NCBI RefSeq assembly: GCF_032854445.1
Contig: NC_088299.1
Coordinates: 7,230,324-7,294,323 of the forward strand
Direction of reading: 5' to 3'
DNA: 64,000 nucleotides
From: Liolophura sinensis
Taxonomy: Eukaryota > Mollusca > Polyplacophora > Chitonida > Chitonidae
Shown here piece after piece: positions 20,701-35,700 of this stretch; the first letter of the stretch is position 1; each line of letters opens with the position of its first letter. Below the pieces are notes generated by a model, which was given only the letters and a program-made list of their open reading frames with translations, ran no database searches and had not been told where the DNA came from. The position numbers and the translations under genes were made by a program.

Positions 20701-23700
20701 AAAAAGCTGCACCAGCAGAAGGGAGATTTGTGATATTAAAACTAACTTACTATTGACAATTCCACAAAGTGAAAAAGCTGCACCAGCAGAAGGGAGACTT
20801 GTGATATTAAAACTAACTTGATACTGACAATTCCACAAAGTGAAAAAGCTGCACCAGCAGAAGGGAGATTTGTGATATTAAAACTAACTTACTATTGACA
20901 ATTCCACAAAGTGAAAAAGCTGCACCAGCAGAAGGGAGACTTGTGATATTAAAACTAACTTGCTATTGACAATTCCACAAAGTGAAAAAGCTGCACCAAC
21001 AGAAGGGAGACTTGTGATATTAAAACTAACTTGCTATTGACAATTCCACAAAGTGAAAAAGCTGCACCAGCAGAAGGGAGACTTGTGATATTAAAACTAA
21101 CTTGCTATTGACAATTCCACAAAGTGAAAAAGCTGCACCAGCAGAAGGGAGACTTGTGATACTAAAACTAACTTGCTATTGACAATTCCACAAAGTGAAA
21201 AAGCTGCACCAACAGAAGGGAGACCTGTGATATTAAAACTAACTTGCTATTGACAATTCCACAAAGTGAAAAAACTGCACCAACAGAAGGGAGACTTGTG
21301 ATATTAAAACTAACTTGCTATTGACAATTCCACAAAGTGAAAAAACTGCACCAGCTAAAGGGAGACTTGTGATATTAAAACTAACTTGTTATTGACAATT
21401 CCACAAAGTGAGTTTTGAAAAAAATTAAATTAAATAAAACTAATCATATGAATTGAGAACACCCAACTTGTGTAATGTTAAAGAGCTAGTTCAGAAGTCA
21501 AGTTCTAAGAGAAACTAAACTGAACTTTGAAAATGTATGATGGAAACTTGAAAATATGGTATTGGTATGTCATTCAAAACTGGTTTACAACAATCAACAT
21601 GTCTAACGGAAGGCAATTTTGCTGGAATAACATCAAAAGTATTTTCCAGGTAAAGTGGAAGCCATGGAAAAACTTGGTTTATGCTCAATCCTTTAAAAGA
21701 AGTATGGATACACCATACACTGAAAAGTGGTTTTAATTTAGGAAAACAAGACAGATTATTTAGATCTTTATCATTTAACCCTTTGTTAAACTACATAAGT
21801 TCTGGAACTTAAAACATTCCCAAGAAATGATCAAAACAAAATAACTTAATGAAAAATGATATCTGTTTTTATTACATAATGCAACTACTACCTTCAAATA
21901 AAAAGAGAAACTTTTTGACAACACACTACCTGATACTTGGAAATAACCGGGAACTTATAAAGCTTCCTGTTTTTGACAAAACAGCCATGTAATCGCTTGT
22001 TCTTTCCTATACTATGTCACAAATTTTCATGTATCAGGACATTTGCTACTTAAACATTGTAGTACACAAGCAGTGTATCATTATAGTAAAAAAAACAGAG
22101 CGATTTTACCATTTCATTAAAAACTGGTCACTTTTAAGAATTAAGATTTTAAGAAATCAAACAATAGTGATTATCCCGCATCAGACAAAATACTCCGCTT
22201 TTCACTGGAAAACAACGGTTACATTGGGGAGGCGTACAGGTCTATTCTTGTATCCTACAGCTGCCAAATGTGCATGCTGACTAGGTTATCTCCCTTTTTT
22301 TCATTTTGAGAACAATAGTAACATGGCTGCAGGGATTCGACTATGCATCGCTCTTTTGTGTTGAATTGTCAGGTCTTTGCACGATAAATTTGTTACACTG
22401 TACAAGGATATGGAAATATATGGTTGTCACTAGCCCTGAAAAACAGGAAGGTCTTACACCATGTATTTCTGTATCCTGTGACCTAAAACTTCTCATGGGC
22501 AAAATGAAGTTGTACTCACCTACAAAATGAGTGGAGACATTCTCTGAGCACCACTCCATCACCTGCAGGGATGACATCAAAACAGATTGGACAATCAAAC
22601 TGTTCGGGGTTCGGAATGAAGTCTTGATCATCGGCTGCCAGGAGCTCCTGGTAATTCCTTATGCTGGACTCTTGCTGTATGAACTCTTGATTCCTCTGAG
22701 CCTACAATATGTCATTACACAGCAGTTTTTCAGATGTTTAGTCAGACTTTGGTGTAAAATCCTGATTTATTAACAGTAGACAGCATTATGGTGGGAGGAA
22801 ACCAGGCAGAGCCTGAGGGAAACCCACGACCACCTGCAAGTTGCTGACAGACCTTCCAGAAAGGATGCCATACATGCAGCATAAACTGGACTTGATCTCA
22901 TAACGACCACACTGGTGCACGGCTTGTGGGTCGTTGCAATGTGCCAAAGCGGTTGCTACAGCTTGTATGTTTACAACATAAACAATATAAAGATGCCAAA
23001 ACTGTTGGTGTCCACAAAACTATTTTCACTTATCTAGTTCTTAGAATTTTTGCCTTGTCATACAAAGCATTAAAAAAAAAATTAGAATAAAATATGGTGG
23101 ACTGTGACGTCCTTTTAGTCATAAGTACTCCCCAAACATTTTGAGAACACCGTCGTTGTTTTCTGTACAACAATATGCCATGAACCACTGCAGTGTGGTA
23201 GATTTACATTACGCAGTTTCCTTCTAATAAGTCTCAACAGATTTCTGGTGGCTCAAAATGATGTGAAGAGCCTTTGAAAATTTCAAAAATGCACCTTGGA
23301 AAATTATTATTTTTGCTGAATTTCCAGGTAAAAAAAACAACAACGTAAAACATCGTAATTTAATGCATTTCTGGACATAGTTCTCTGTTCCCTTTCGTTT
23401 GAACCAAACAATATTTTTTACTACACGTACATACATGTACTGAGTCCATCGGTTTCTGACGTTATAGGTATAACCTCAGCCAAGGGGCAACAGCTGTTAA
23501 AGTGAGAGGAAACCAGTATGAGATTGACTTGAACTCATTGCAATTGCATTGATGAGAAGACTCAAGAGCCATTGTGAATAGTATGAGGTATTTCACTTAC
23601 ACCAAAGCAGCCAGCTTTATGGTGGGAGGGCAGAGGTCATGATCATGCCAAGGTTGCTAGCAGATCTCAAAAAAAGTCAGCATGAGCTAGACTTGAACTC

Positions 23701-26700
23701 ACAGCGGTCCGCATTAGTGAGATGCTCTTAGGTCACTGTGCTGCACTAGCTGATACAACTAACCATCACGAAGGAATCAGTACCTCATGTGTAAGCTGTT
23801 GGGGCAAATATTAAGCTTCAGGTTCCTAAGTGGACGAAACTGGATATCAACATCTTTGTCCAATGGGGCTATCACAGAATCATGTTGAATCAATATACCT
23901 ACACGTTCCAGGAGTGCCATAACTCTTCAGTCTTAATACTACTGTCCTTTCCTATGTGGTGAATATCTCATGTTCATTCATGATGCTAGGTGGTACCAAT
24001 TTTATTTCATGTTTTAAGGGCGAGCAGACACAAAAAACTCCAAAATGGAATAAAACAGGAAGTCCACACTTTTATTTTGTCTAATCTTGATGTTCTTATT
24101 CTTTTCTTGTTTTTTCTAATTAGACAAATATGTCTCCAGCAGGACAAAATTGCTAAGTCCACATTTTCCACAAAATAGGTGATTTTTCTCATTTTTATTT
24201 TAGACCTTCTTTCGACATTGAAAAAAAAAAACCGATTTATTCTGCCCTGTAAAGCAACAAGTTAAATTGGTGTGGCCTTATGTACATCAAAAATGAGGTG
24301 TGTTTAAATTCAATGAAAGTGAAAGTGAAATTTAGAAGCTTATGTGGTTTTCCTCTTTAGATCAGGAACACTTTTTAACTCCAAAACGAGGGATAGATAA
24401 TCTTGCATACTGGAAAGATCAATATATGCTGAACTAGTTTCTTCACATTACATGTAGCTTGCCTAACATGTCCAACCAATGATTTTGCAGTTGTTACTGA
24501 CATAAGTAAGCTCAAACGCCAAACAGAAGAAAATGTCACTCACATGACAGCCATTGTGGTTTATGGTTGGGGGTAATCTAGGCTGAGTATCTTTGATGAC
24601 AAAGGTCGCATCCCTGTTACATTATTTGAAACGTTTATACCTTAGCAAGAGCGGAACAAGGTCACATTAATTTGTACAAACTGCAAAAGCTTTATTTAAA
24701 TTCTGTACTGAACAAACAACCAAAAAACAACTTTGAGGAATAAACACAAATATAAAACATTAACAAACATTTTACAGGTGTTTTGTCCACCTCTGCTAAA
24801 TTATCATGCTAGTCACTTTACAAAAAGTCAATACACATATACCTTGTATCACAACCAGGACACCTAAAAAAAACAACAACAACAACAACAATGTATTGTC
24901 TTGTGATGTTTCAATTCAAACTAACCCAACCTTGTCACAGGGTTCTCACCTGAGCAAGCAGATGTTTTTCAAGGACTTTCAAGGACCTCATAACCTAAAT
25001 ATTTTCTAACTCTTTCAAGGACAATTCAGTTTTGCCAGTTCAAGTACACACTTTCTTGTGGAGATTAACGGATACTACAGCTGGATATCTTACAGTGCTT
25101 GTACTGTGCGCTCACCCTGATCCACACCCTACTATGACCTTACGCCCATGGTGGCCCCATCATGGTTCGATCATGCCATGATATGGCAGGATGGTACACC
25201 CATGTTTCATATGCATTCATGAATCCATTCTGATCCAAATCTGACACACTTTTATGCTGTGTTTGTTACAATCCCAAGCATTTTTTTCTGCTTGACATCT
25301 GCTTGCAAAATGTGAGCCTACAGCACTACTGCTTGGTACGTTTCTGATAAAAGCATGCATATATAATAAAATATAGATTTTTATCTTGCATGCAAATACG
25401 AAATGGGAATATACAGGCAAATGATGCTGTGATGTCATCATGAGCCACTGTAGATAATTCTGCAGACATGTAAACTGTTACGTTGTTGGCTTTTTCATTT
25501 CAACAGGATATTTGCATATGATCCAGATGCAACTAAAATGGGCATGGGATATTTGGATTGGATCCAGCTGTATTGTATTTTGATGGTGCATTTATTGGTT
25601 CATTTACAACAAAATGCAATACGATATTTTAACATTGAAGAAGGGCATATTCCAACTTATACTCCTTATAAAGAGGTTCCAATGCCTTGAAAACCTTGCA
25701 AAAACAAAAAATTTAAAGCATTTTTCAAGAAACTTTTTTCAGGACACGTGTTCTCAAGCTTTTGGATGAAGTTGTGGACGGGACTTGTGGAAAGCATGTG
25801 GTAAGGAACATATATTTTTTAGAATGAGGACAAGGTAAACAGAACAAGACAAAATGCAAAGGATCCAGAAATCAGGTACTGTAAATTTAGTGCGAGTCTT
25901 GCCTTAATCCATGTTGACTACCCGTAAGTACTACTGATAGCACATTTTTGCAGAGATTGAGATTTTCACATATGGGGAAAGTACAAGTAATCTAAGCACA
26001 ATTAACTTATTTTCATTATAGCTGTAAATACTATATTTAGAAGCCAAAGTTGCGCAAAAAGTCAGCTCCGACCAAATTAAACCGACAAAAATGCACAGGT
26101 AAAACCCCCTAAAAAATGCTTTAGGAGTTAATTAGAACTGGTGACAACTATATTGTTCTCGTCTTCACTCTCTGAGTGCTCTGTTGGAATGGACTCTGGT
26201 ATTGGACTCCTCGGAGTGTTCGCTAATGATCCGAAAACGCTGGCAGAATAAGCGTTTGTGCGGTCGGGTCGATGTTGCACTGAGGCGTGTAGGGAGTCAT
26301 TCAGGCGTAATAATTCATCCAGTTGCTGAGCTGATAGCGAGGTGTTGTTATCTGCCCCTGAATCCTGTCTTCTCCTCTGACCACTTGCATTCGCCTGAAA
26401 GGATCAAAGGAGAAGACTGAACCAGGGACTGGCGGCAGAGGCCCAAAACATAGTGACAAAATATTTGGGGTGAGCCAGGGTAAAGTTATTTTAGGGTTTA
26501 ATACATAGTGAAAATTGTACGTTGTCATGGTAACTTGTCCGAATATACGCTCCAGGCACTCCACTGCCCTACAGTGTATCTGTACTCATGTTAACCCAGA
26601 TCTGAGGTAGTGCATTTGCTTCTGACATGTCAGAATCACATGGATATAATGGCTGAAAATTGGTGCAGTCTTGCATGAAGGGAGTGAAGGTGACTTACGT

Positions 26701-29700
26701 CTTGGGCTTGCAGATCAAGCTGGCGCTCTCTTTGAAGCCTGGCTTCCTCTTCTTCAGGAACATGGAAGTTTTTAGGAACTTCGTAATTTACAGGACGAGA
26801 CTCGGAACACATTGCGCAGCCTGGGCGGGTGGGCAAGTTGATAAAAGTGCACACTGGACATATCCAACCCTGTATCCAACAGAAAAGCACAGAAATGACC
26901 ATTTTTACTAAAAGAGGAGAAAAAGTATGATACCCATTTCCATGCAACATATTCATTCAATTTCAATTGTTTATTTATTTATTTTATTGGTGTTTTATAC
27001 CATACTCAAGAATATTTCACCTATACGACAGAGGCCAGCATTATGGTGGAAGGAAACTGGACAGAGTCTGAGGGACACCCAAGACCATCCACAGGTTGCT
27101 GGCAGACCATATTCAATTTTCACTGCTATTTTTAAAATGTTGTGACTTATGACACTTCTCTGCTTCAATGGCACTAATGAAATGTTACAGTTTGTGTGAT
27201 GTTCTTGTCTTCCACATAAATGTGACACAAAAAGTTCTTCGCATATGACAAAAGCTAAAAGGCAAAAAGAAAAAAGAGTTTACAAGAATGCTGTTATAAT
27301 TATAAAGAAACATTTTTACCTTATGAACATAATGTGTACAAAATTATCCACTGTACCAAAACCTTACAAGATGTTAAAAAAGAGCTCTGCAATTTACATA
27401 TTAACAGTATATTAGCTTACTTCTGTTTCTGTAGAAGACCCAAGAGCTGTGCTCCTGCCTTGCACAGCTGATGGCTGACCAAGCATAACTTCTACAGCCG
27501 TCTGCCTGGGTGCCATCTGTGCAGATTCTGCACTGACCACATCAGCGGGCCTGTTGGGTGGATCAGAGAAACCCACTGCTCCCTGAGGTATGCGCAGTGG
27601 GGGTGGGGGAGAAGTGGGCAGAGGCGGAGCCTTGGCACGTTGGCTAATACCTGTGCTGGGCTGCCGGGGCCTTGGTCGGGGTCTGGTGTGTTGTAAGGGT
27701 ACTGGACCCCCAGGGATAGAGCCTGCTCCTGCCCCTATGCCTCGCATAAAGTGATCCATGGACATGTAACCTGTAACAGAGAAGCTGGATGGAACATGGG
27801 ATGGGAAAAGTTGGGAGATAGGTATGACACCTTGTCTTTACAAACTCTCTGTGTCACTTTATATGACTACATATTCATATCCATAAATTACTGTATATGA
27901 TCTAAAATTGTTGCCCATTTTCCCCTGATTCCTGGTATCCTATTAAACTCAGAAAGAAGTCTTGAGGATTCTTTGGAAAATAAGAAGACATCCTACTGGA
28001 AAGATTTCATCATCTGGGAAGGTGCCTTCACCAAAAGTGACCTTTTACGACATTTATATTCCTCTAAAACTGTAGTTTTTTTAGGTCTTTTTCTGTACCA
28101 CCATTTCCAATAAAAGAAAACCAAATTTCAGTGATTTCTTTATTTTGGTTTGTGATGAATCAGAATATGTCAATGAACTTAAAACAATGTCATGTTTTTT
28201 GTATTGGTCACTGATTATTGCTGAAGTGAAAAGGTCTCAAATGGGCCATAACTGAGATGTGCAGAAAATATTGTCTTAAGTCAAGCACAACTTCTTAGTC
28301 CTAAAACACAAATCAGTAGCTTGCTACAGAGTTTGAAAGCTTTAATGATTTGGTTCTTGAAGAAAATGAATCCAAGGAAAATATATTGCTCTAATCAAAA
28401 TTGAACTTGTTATAATCATGCATGGATTAGATACAGTAATCAAAGGTCCTTATAGTGCTGGAGTGCATGAGTTAATTTATTTTCCTCCTTGCAAGTTGGT
28501 TGATTGCAGAATTTTGGTGTGCTATCAAAGACAGAATTTTTTTTTTGAAGATCAGCATTCCACTCCACCATTCCTTGTATGCATTTAAACCATAATTTAG
28601 CTTATCGACGTTGATTACAACTGTCTGTCGACCACATTGTGGCATCCTGACTGGATGCTTGCCACGTGTATGCTGTGTGCAGCATATCACCACAATAAAC
28701 GACAATCAGTTACATTTGGACTAGTCCACTAGTCTACAGCCTACAATCATGTATCACAGGGGTATTTGTGTAGGTTACTTGTAACAATGTATCACAGAGG
28801 CATTTGTGTAGCCTACTTGTAACCATGTATCTCAGAGATACTTATATAGCGTACTTGTAATCATGTATCTCAAAATGATTTATGTAGCTTACTAGTAACC
28901 ATGTATCTCAGAGGCATTTGTGTAGCCTACTTGTAATCATGTATCTCAAAATGATTTATGTAGCTTACTAGTAACCATGTATCTCAGAGGCATTTGTGTA
29001 GCCTACTTGTAATCATATAACTCTCATTCAAAGCATGCAGCCCACTTGTAATCGCACAGCTTATTTGACTACTTGCTTTTTCACCTTTTTCAAATGCCTC
29101 CGCAACCAAGATTTTGAAACATTCTGAGAGAACTATGGGGTATAGAGAAATAATTTGCACAGTTTTATGAAGCTTGCATCTTTAGTGACACAAACAAATC
29201 ATTTTAGCTTCATTTTCAGACTAATTGTGTGCATAAATTCCACGGGAAAAAGTGTTTTAGTGGTCGAAAAGGTTGAAGGTTTACCGTACTTGAAATCATG
29301 TAGCCTACTTGTAATTACACAACTCACATGCAAACCACTTAACCTACAAGTACTTGTAACCATGTTGTTTATTTGTAACCGCAGACTATCTGTAATCATG
29401 TAGCCTACTTGTAATTACACAACTCACATGCAAACCACTTAACCTACAAGTACTTGTAACCATGTTGTTTATTTGTAACCACAGACTATCTGTAATCACG
29501 TAGCCTACTTTTAATTACACAACTCACATGCAAACCACTTAACCTACAAGTACTTGTAACCATGTTGTTTATTTGTAACCACAGACTATCTGTAATCATG
29601 TAGCCTACTTGTAATTACACAACTCACATGCAAACCACTTAACCTACAAGTACTTGTAACCATGTTGTTTATTTGTAACCACAGACTATCTGTAATCACG

Positions 29701-32700
29701 TAGCCTACTTGTAATTACACAACTCACTTGCAAACCACTTAACCTACAAGTACTTGTAACCATGTTGTTTATTTGTAACCACAGACTATCTGTAAATCAC
29801 GTAGCTTACTTTTAATCGTATGATCCACATGTATATCATGTAGCCCTGTAATAACATAGCTCACTGGTGTTGATACGCCCTACTTTGTTTATTTGATTGG
29901 ATTGGTGTTTTACGCCATGCTCAAGAATATTTCACTAAAACGATGGCGGCAGGCATTATGGGGAGAGGAAACCAGGCAGAACCCAGGGTAAACCCACAAC
30001 CATCTGCATGTTGCCGGCAGACCTTCCTACTTACTGCCGGTGATGAAGCCAGCATGAGCTGGACTTGAACTCACAGCAACCAGGTGGGTGAGAGGCTCCT
30101 GGGTCATTGCACTGCCCTGGCAAGCTATTCTATTTTGTTGGTGTGTGTGATGTTCATGTACATAATCCAAACTTACCATTCTGATCATCCTCTGAATCTA
30201 GTGTTGGCACATCACCTACAGCAATAATCATTTATTTATTTCATTGGTGTTCAATGCCACAGGCAAGTTTTTTCGCACATATACGATGTCAGTCAGTTTT
30301 ATGGGAAGAGGACACCTTGAGAACCAGGGATGTAAATGACCACTGACATTTGACAAACTTTTCCAACATCTGATGGGCACATATGCATCTGATACTAGCG
30401 GAAGACAAAGTGGTGACCCACGACAAAAGAGAGCGGGCAATACCAAAAATTCCTAGATCTTCAGATCGCGATTGAACCCACACCTTGTGTGCCCACCCAG
30501 CCACACCAGTGTCTTAAAGTAATAATTCAACTTGGGCACAGTTGTTCAAAACTGGTTTACAAAATCAGATTTACACCAAGTCTTCATTTTGGTACTTATC
30601 TTTAAAAAATTTGTGTAACATTATATTAAGTATAAACTAAAACTGCTGCAGTTATACTTTGACTTTGGAGAACTGCACTGGCTGATGAGTTTAGCTAAAA
30701 ATTAAAATATAAAATATGACTTAATACCAGTATTAACTAATACACTTACAAACAACTGGGCCCAGAACTAATGATGGTGGCAAATTCTGCTGACCATCAT
30801 TAACTTGATATTCTGTCCCTATAGATAGTCTACTTAACACAGGTAAAGTACAAACATAAATGTATCTTTGCTCTACTGTTCACATGTGCTTCCACCATGC
30901 ATGCCACTGTTGTTTTCTTGTTATTATTTATTTCATTGGTGTTTTACACCATATTCAAGAATATTTCACTTACACAACAGCGGACAGCATTATGGTGAGA
31001 GAAAACCAGGAAAAGCCCCTGCAAAACTCATGAGTATCCGCAGGTTGCTGACATTTTCTATTCAAAACACTGTAATAATTTAAAAAAGCCATTAACTGAT
31101 GTTAACTGATGACAACACTGGCCAGTGTCACGGATGAAGGAAACTTGAGGAGCCCAGAGTCAACTACACACAAATTTGTGGGGCCATCAATAAAGATATG
31201 TTCTTCAGCAGTCACCAAACTGACCCTCCATAAGATGAAGTTTATATTGGGTTTCTGATGGATTTTATTCTCCTTTATTTTTCTCTTGAAGTTAATTGTT
31301 TAAAAAACCTTATCTTTTTCACTAGCTTTTATTTTTTACAATAAAAACTATAATGTAACTATTATACGTAGAGGGTGAACAGTAAAATAAACCTTCACCT
31401 GAAGCTGCCTGTGCCTGCATGAATGCTTCCTTGGTAAGGCCGACAGATCTCGAGGAGACCAAGTAGAGGAAGAGTGTACAGCCAGGGCTCTTCACTCCAC
31501 AGTTCTTCAGCACGTCTTCATCTCTCGGAATCCTCTGTCCGATAATCCACTTCTGTATAGCCTGAGGAAATCCATATTCTCTCTCTATCTGTACAAAAAT
31601 CACCACACATGTAAAGGCTTTAACATTATGAGTTACATGTATCCCCCATTATGAGTTACATATATCCTCCATTATCAGTTACATGTATCCCCCATTATGA
31701 GTTACATGTATCCCCCCTTTCTTGGGGCTCTCTGATGTTGACTCAATACCACCGAAGATGATGTAAGTTGATGACTTGTGAAGACATTTTGGCCTACAGA
31801 TCATCCCTCTGTCAGATGAGCCACTTTCGTGTGGCCTGAGTAAAACCACTGTCATTCATGTTGAGCGTTACCCCCCTTTTCTGACACTTTCTGATGGTGT
31901 TTTTCAACATGCATCAAAATTTGGGACCAGACATCATCATTCTTGTTCTGTATATAACATTACAGCATACAGTGAAAAATACATGTACTTCTTATTTTCT
32001 CTAATTATTCATAAACCTGTTACTCTACTTGGGAAAGTAAACACGCACTACATCTTACCAAGTTTTCTTGATTTAGTTCACATTAACACCATGTTAGGAG
32101 ATCTGACCTCACTGAGATTGCAGACAATTCGTATCCATTGATTCGAAACACTTACTCTTTTTTTGAGATTTGCTACGGTGTCTGATTGACGGACCATCAG
32201 ACTAATGGATCCTCCAGATGAGTCTCTATCTTCCACACAAACTTTGACGCTAAAACACAGAACAGAAAATCATTAATTTATGTCTCCAAACAGTGCACTG
32301 TAGCAGATCTGTCCAACAGAGCATGTCAGATAAAATTTACCCTATTCCAGTGAGAACAGTTTAAGTGAACTACTGTATACACCCAGTTTTCACCTATTTT
32401 TTTTATAAAAAAAATTATGATTTTTTGATGCTGACACTTGAGTTTTTCTGATAAGTGAGTGAGTGCTTCAGGTTTAACGTAATACTTAACAATTTTTCAG
32501 TCATGACGATGAAGGAATCCTGGGGGTGTATGTAATGTGCCTCCTTGTTGCAGGACAGATTTCCAAGGCTCATTTATCTAGTGCTGCTTCACTGAAACGA
32601 CTTACTCAAGGCAAGTAAGCCGCCCCGCCCAAGCTATTATACTGATACGTGTCAACCACTCGTTGCACTTCCCCCTAATGCTGAATGCCAAGCGAGGAAG

Positions 32701-35700
32701 CTACAACTTCCTCTTTTCAAGTCTTACATGTAGATGTGACCTGACCCAAGACTGACCTTGGATCTCCTGCCCCCGAAGCGGATGCTCTTACAACTGAGCC
32801 ATCGAAGCCAGTTTTTTATGATAAGAAATTACCCCAAAAGTTAGTGAATCACACAGGATCAAGCAAAATATGTCACTTAAAATGAAGTTAAACTTTAGGT
32901 GTAATACAGTCTTGTAAATATATAAAAGCCTTTATAGCTGACACATAAATATGAAATTAACCAACTCTTGGGATCTTCTGTACATTGTACATTATCCTAA
33001 ACTTAAATGTTAACATTAAAATTAATCCACACTGTTTAAATAGAATTTAATTCTACTGCACATGTGCATACCTTATGCAGTCTGGAAAACTAATTGGGTC
33101 TAGTGTGTGTTGTAAAAAGTTGGTTAATGCAGACATAGCAATGGCTACACCCTAATTAGTCTATCAACTACCTTAATTCCTCCACCTTTGCGCACGTGGA
33201 AAAAGCAGAATATGCTTGATTAAACACCTTGCTAACATGTGAAAAGGTTTTTAGAATTCCAAGAAAAAAGCCTTTTAAGGATTGATCTCCTGAAAATTTT
33301 AAACACACTTGGGGATGAGTGGTGTTTGTGCAAGATCCATAGATTTATTTCTTAATTTTAATTTATTTACTGGATTTCTCCAACCTTTTCCACCTCCTCT
33401 ACAATCAATGTTGGGAAACATTCTGAAAGGATGCCCAGGGTACATCTCCATCCTTTGGCAGCTTTCTGACAAACTTTCTCAGGTGTGACATGGATCTGCT
33501 CATCAAATTGCTGGGATATGAAGTGACCATTTTTACAGCTTTGTTTATACCTGAATTCCTTCTCTACATCTGCCGCTGGATGAACCACCTCAAAGTGAAC
33601 TTTGACCTTTTGCCTGGCTAATGTGGCGGCCCTGCATTTGGCTTCTTCCACATCTCCAGTTTCCAAGCTTTTGGCCAGTTCTGACAAATTGTTTAGAATA
33701 TCTGCCGGAGATAATGTCCCATTCTCCATTGCTGCTACAGGGGGAGGGTGCAAAGCTTTGGGCTCTTCTTTTACAACTGAAACAATAAAATGTATCCATG
33801 TGTAACCATTATTTATTTGACTGGTAAGTTTTCATTTAAAAATATCATTTTGGTGAGTTATCTGAGGGATGGGTAAAAACCTCGCTCTTTACCAGAAACC
33901 TGATGAATTTCCACAGTTAACACCTCTACCAAACCAGAGAGTAATGTCACAGTCACACAAAAGTCTAGATAGAGAAGCTTGTTAGATCAGCATCAAAATA
34001 AATTATGAATAAATGATTTAACGGTTGTACATTCAAATCCAGTGTAAGTCACACGAGTGCCAGAAATCTGTTTTTGACAAAATCACATGGCTCTGAGTCT
34101 TGTGAGATTTTCGCTGAGGTCAAAAATGACATATTATTGAACGAAAGTGACCACATTTGGTAAAACTGTATCTCAAATGACATAAATGAGGTACCCTGAT
34201 TCTTCAACCTTTTCAACTGCCTTTGCATCCAATATTTTTAAACATTCTGGCCGAACTATGGGGTGCAGAGAAATAATTTGCACGGTTTTTTGAAGCTTGC
34301 ATCATTAGTGACAAAAGCAAATCATTTAAGCGTCACTTTCGCAATAATTGTATGCTGAATTTCAACTGAAAAAAGTGCTTTATTGGTTGATAAGGTTGAA
34401 TATTTACGGTATAACTTTAAACTTTGTATGCTTTCTGAGTATGTACCACAGTAATGTTTCCAACAGTGACTCAAGCCAAGATCTCGCAGTACGAGAAATC
34501 AGTGGACGGTTTACATGAAGTCCTATTGCAATGATCAGTGTCTTTTGACCTTGTTCAGTATAGAGAAAATACAAGGGAAGGCTGAGAAGTTATCAGAACC
34601 AATAAAGTATCCAACAAGAAGTTTAAAAAACATACACTTTTATTTCTGTAATGTTGCACACCCGAGATATCACAGTTAAAAACTGGAGCTCAATACATGC
34701 AGTACTGTTTAAGACACCACCCCTTAACATTTATTTTAACATTGCTTTCGATCTTATTTAGCTCATGTCTTTAACATATCGTTCTTCATGTTCCCTAAAA
34801 CGATGCTCTGTTTAAGGCATTCATTTTTTGTCGAACGGGTTCAAGCATTTCATGGATCTTTGGCAAGTTACTGATGAACTTTTCCATATATGCTTGTACA
34901 CTCTTGCACGGTGTATTTTGGTTGGTGGCAAATAATTGGTTGGTAGCCTTCTTATAGCTGGTCCCTTCCTGTGGCCTTCTTATACCTGGCCCCTCCCTGC
35001 GGCCTTCTTATACCAGGCTCCTTTCTGTGGCCTTCTTATACCTGGTCCCTCGCTGTGGCTTTCTTATAGCTGGTCCCTTCCTGTGGCCTTCTTATACCTG
35101 GCCCCTCCCTGTGGCCTTCTTATACCTGGTCCCTCCCTGTGACCTTCTTATACCTGGTCCCTTCCTGTGGCCTTCTTATACCAGGCTCCTCTCTGTGGCC
35201 TTCTTATACCTGGTCCCTCCCTGTGGCCTTCTTATACCTGGTCCCTCCCTGTGACCTTCTTATACCTGGTCCCTTCCTGTGGCCTTCTTATACCAAGCCC
35301 CCCTCTGTGGCCTTCTTATACCTGGTCCCTCCCTGTGGCTTTCTTATAGCTGGTCCCTTCCTGTGGCCTTCTTATACCTGGCCCCTCTCTGTGGCCTTCT
35401 TATACCTGGTCCCTCCCTGTGACCTTCTTATACCTGGTCCCTTCCTGTGGCCTTCTTATACCAGGCTCCTCTCTGTGGCCTTCTTATACCTGGCCCCTTC
35501 CTGTGGCTTTCTTATACCAGGCCCCTCTCTGTGGCCTTATACCTGGCCCCTCCCTGTGGACTTCTTATACCAGGCCCCTCCCTGCCGCCTTCTTACACCT
35601 GGTTTTACTAAGAACACTGTACTCACAAACAGCAAACAAAAATAAGCCTAAAAACATACACATTTCTTTCATTGAATCCTACCTTCTTTGACGGGACTTC

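Larger units (their letters stand above)
22702..26127. other. Long ligase intron
   Basis: Holds two family A SINE relics (listed) and a poly-AAC run near 24865. I see no further exon. A reverse-strand AATAAA is present near 25590 and could serve the alternative exon at 26128-26394. Confidence 0.45.

Noticed and set aside
20345-21414. CRISPR-like regular repeats
   Set aside because: The whole unit is repeated head to tail with no unique spacers, in a eukaryotic intron.
34936-35691. Hydrophobic-looking repeat ORFs up to 168 codons
   Set aside because: Produced by the 28-bp minisatellite inside a ligase intron, on the opposite strand to the gene.
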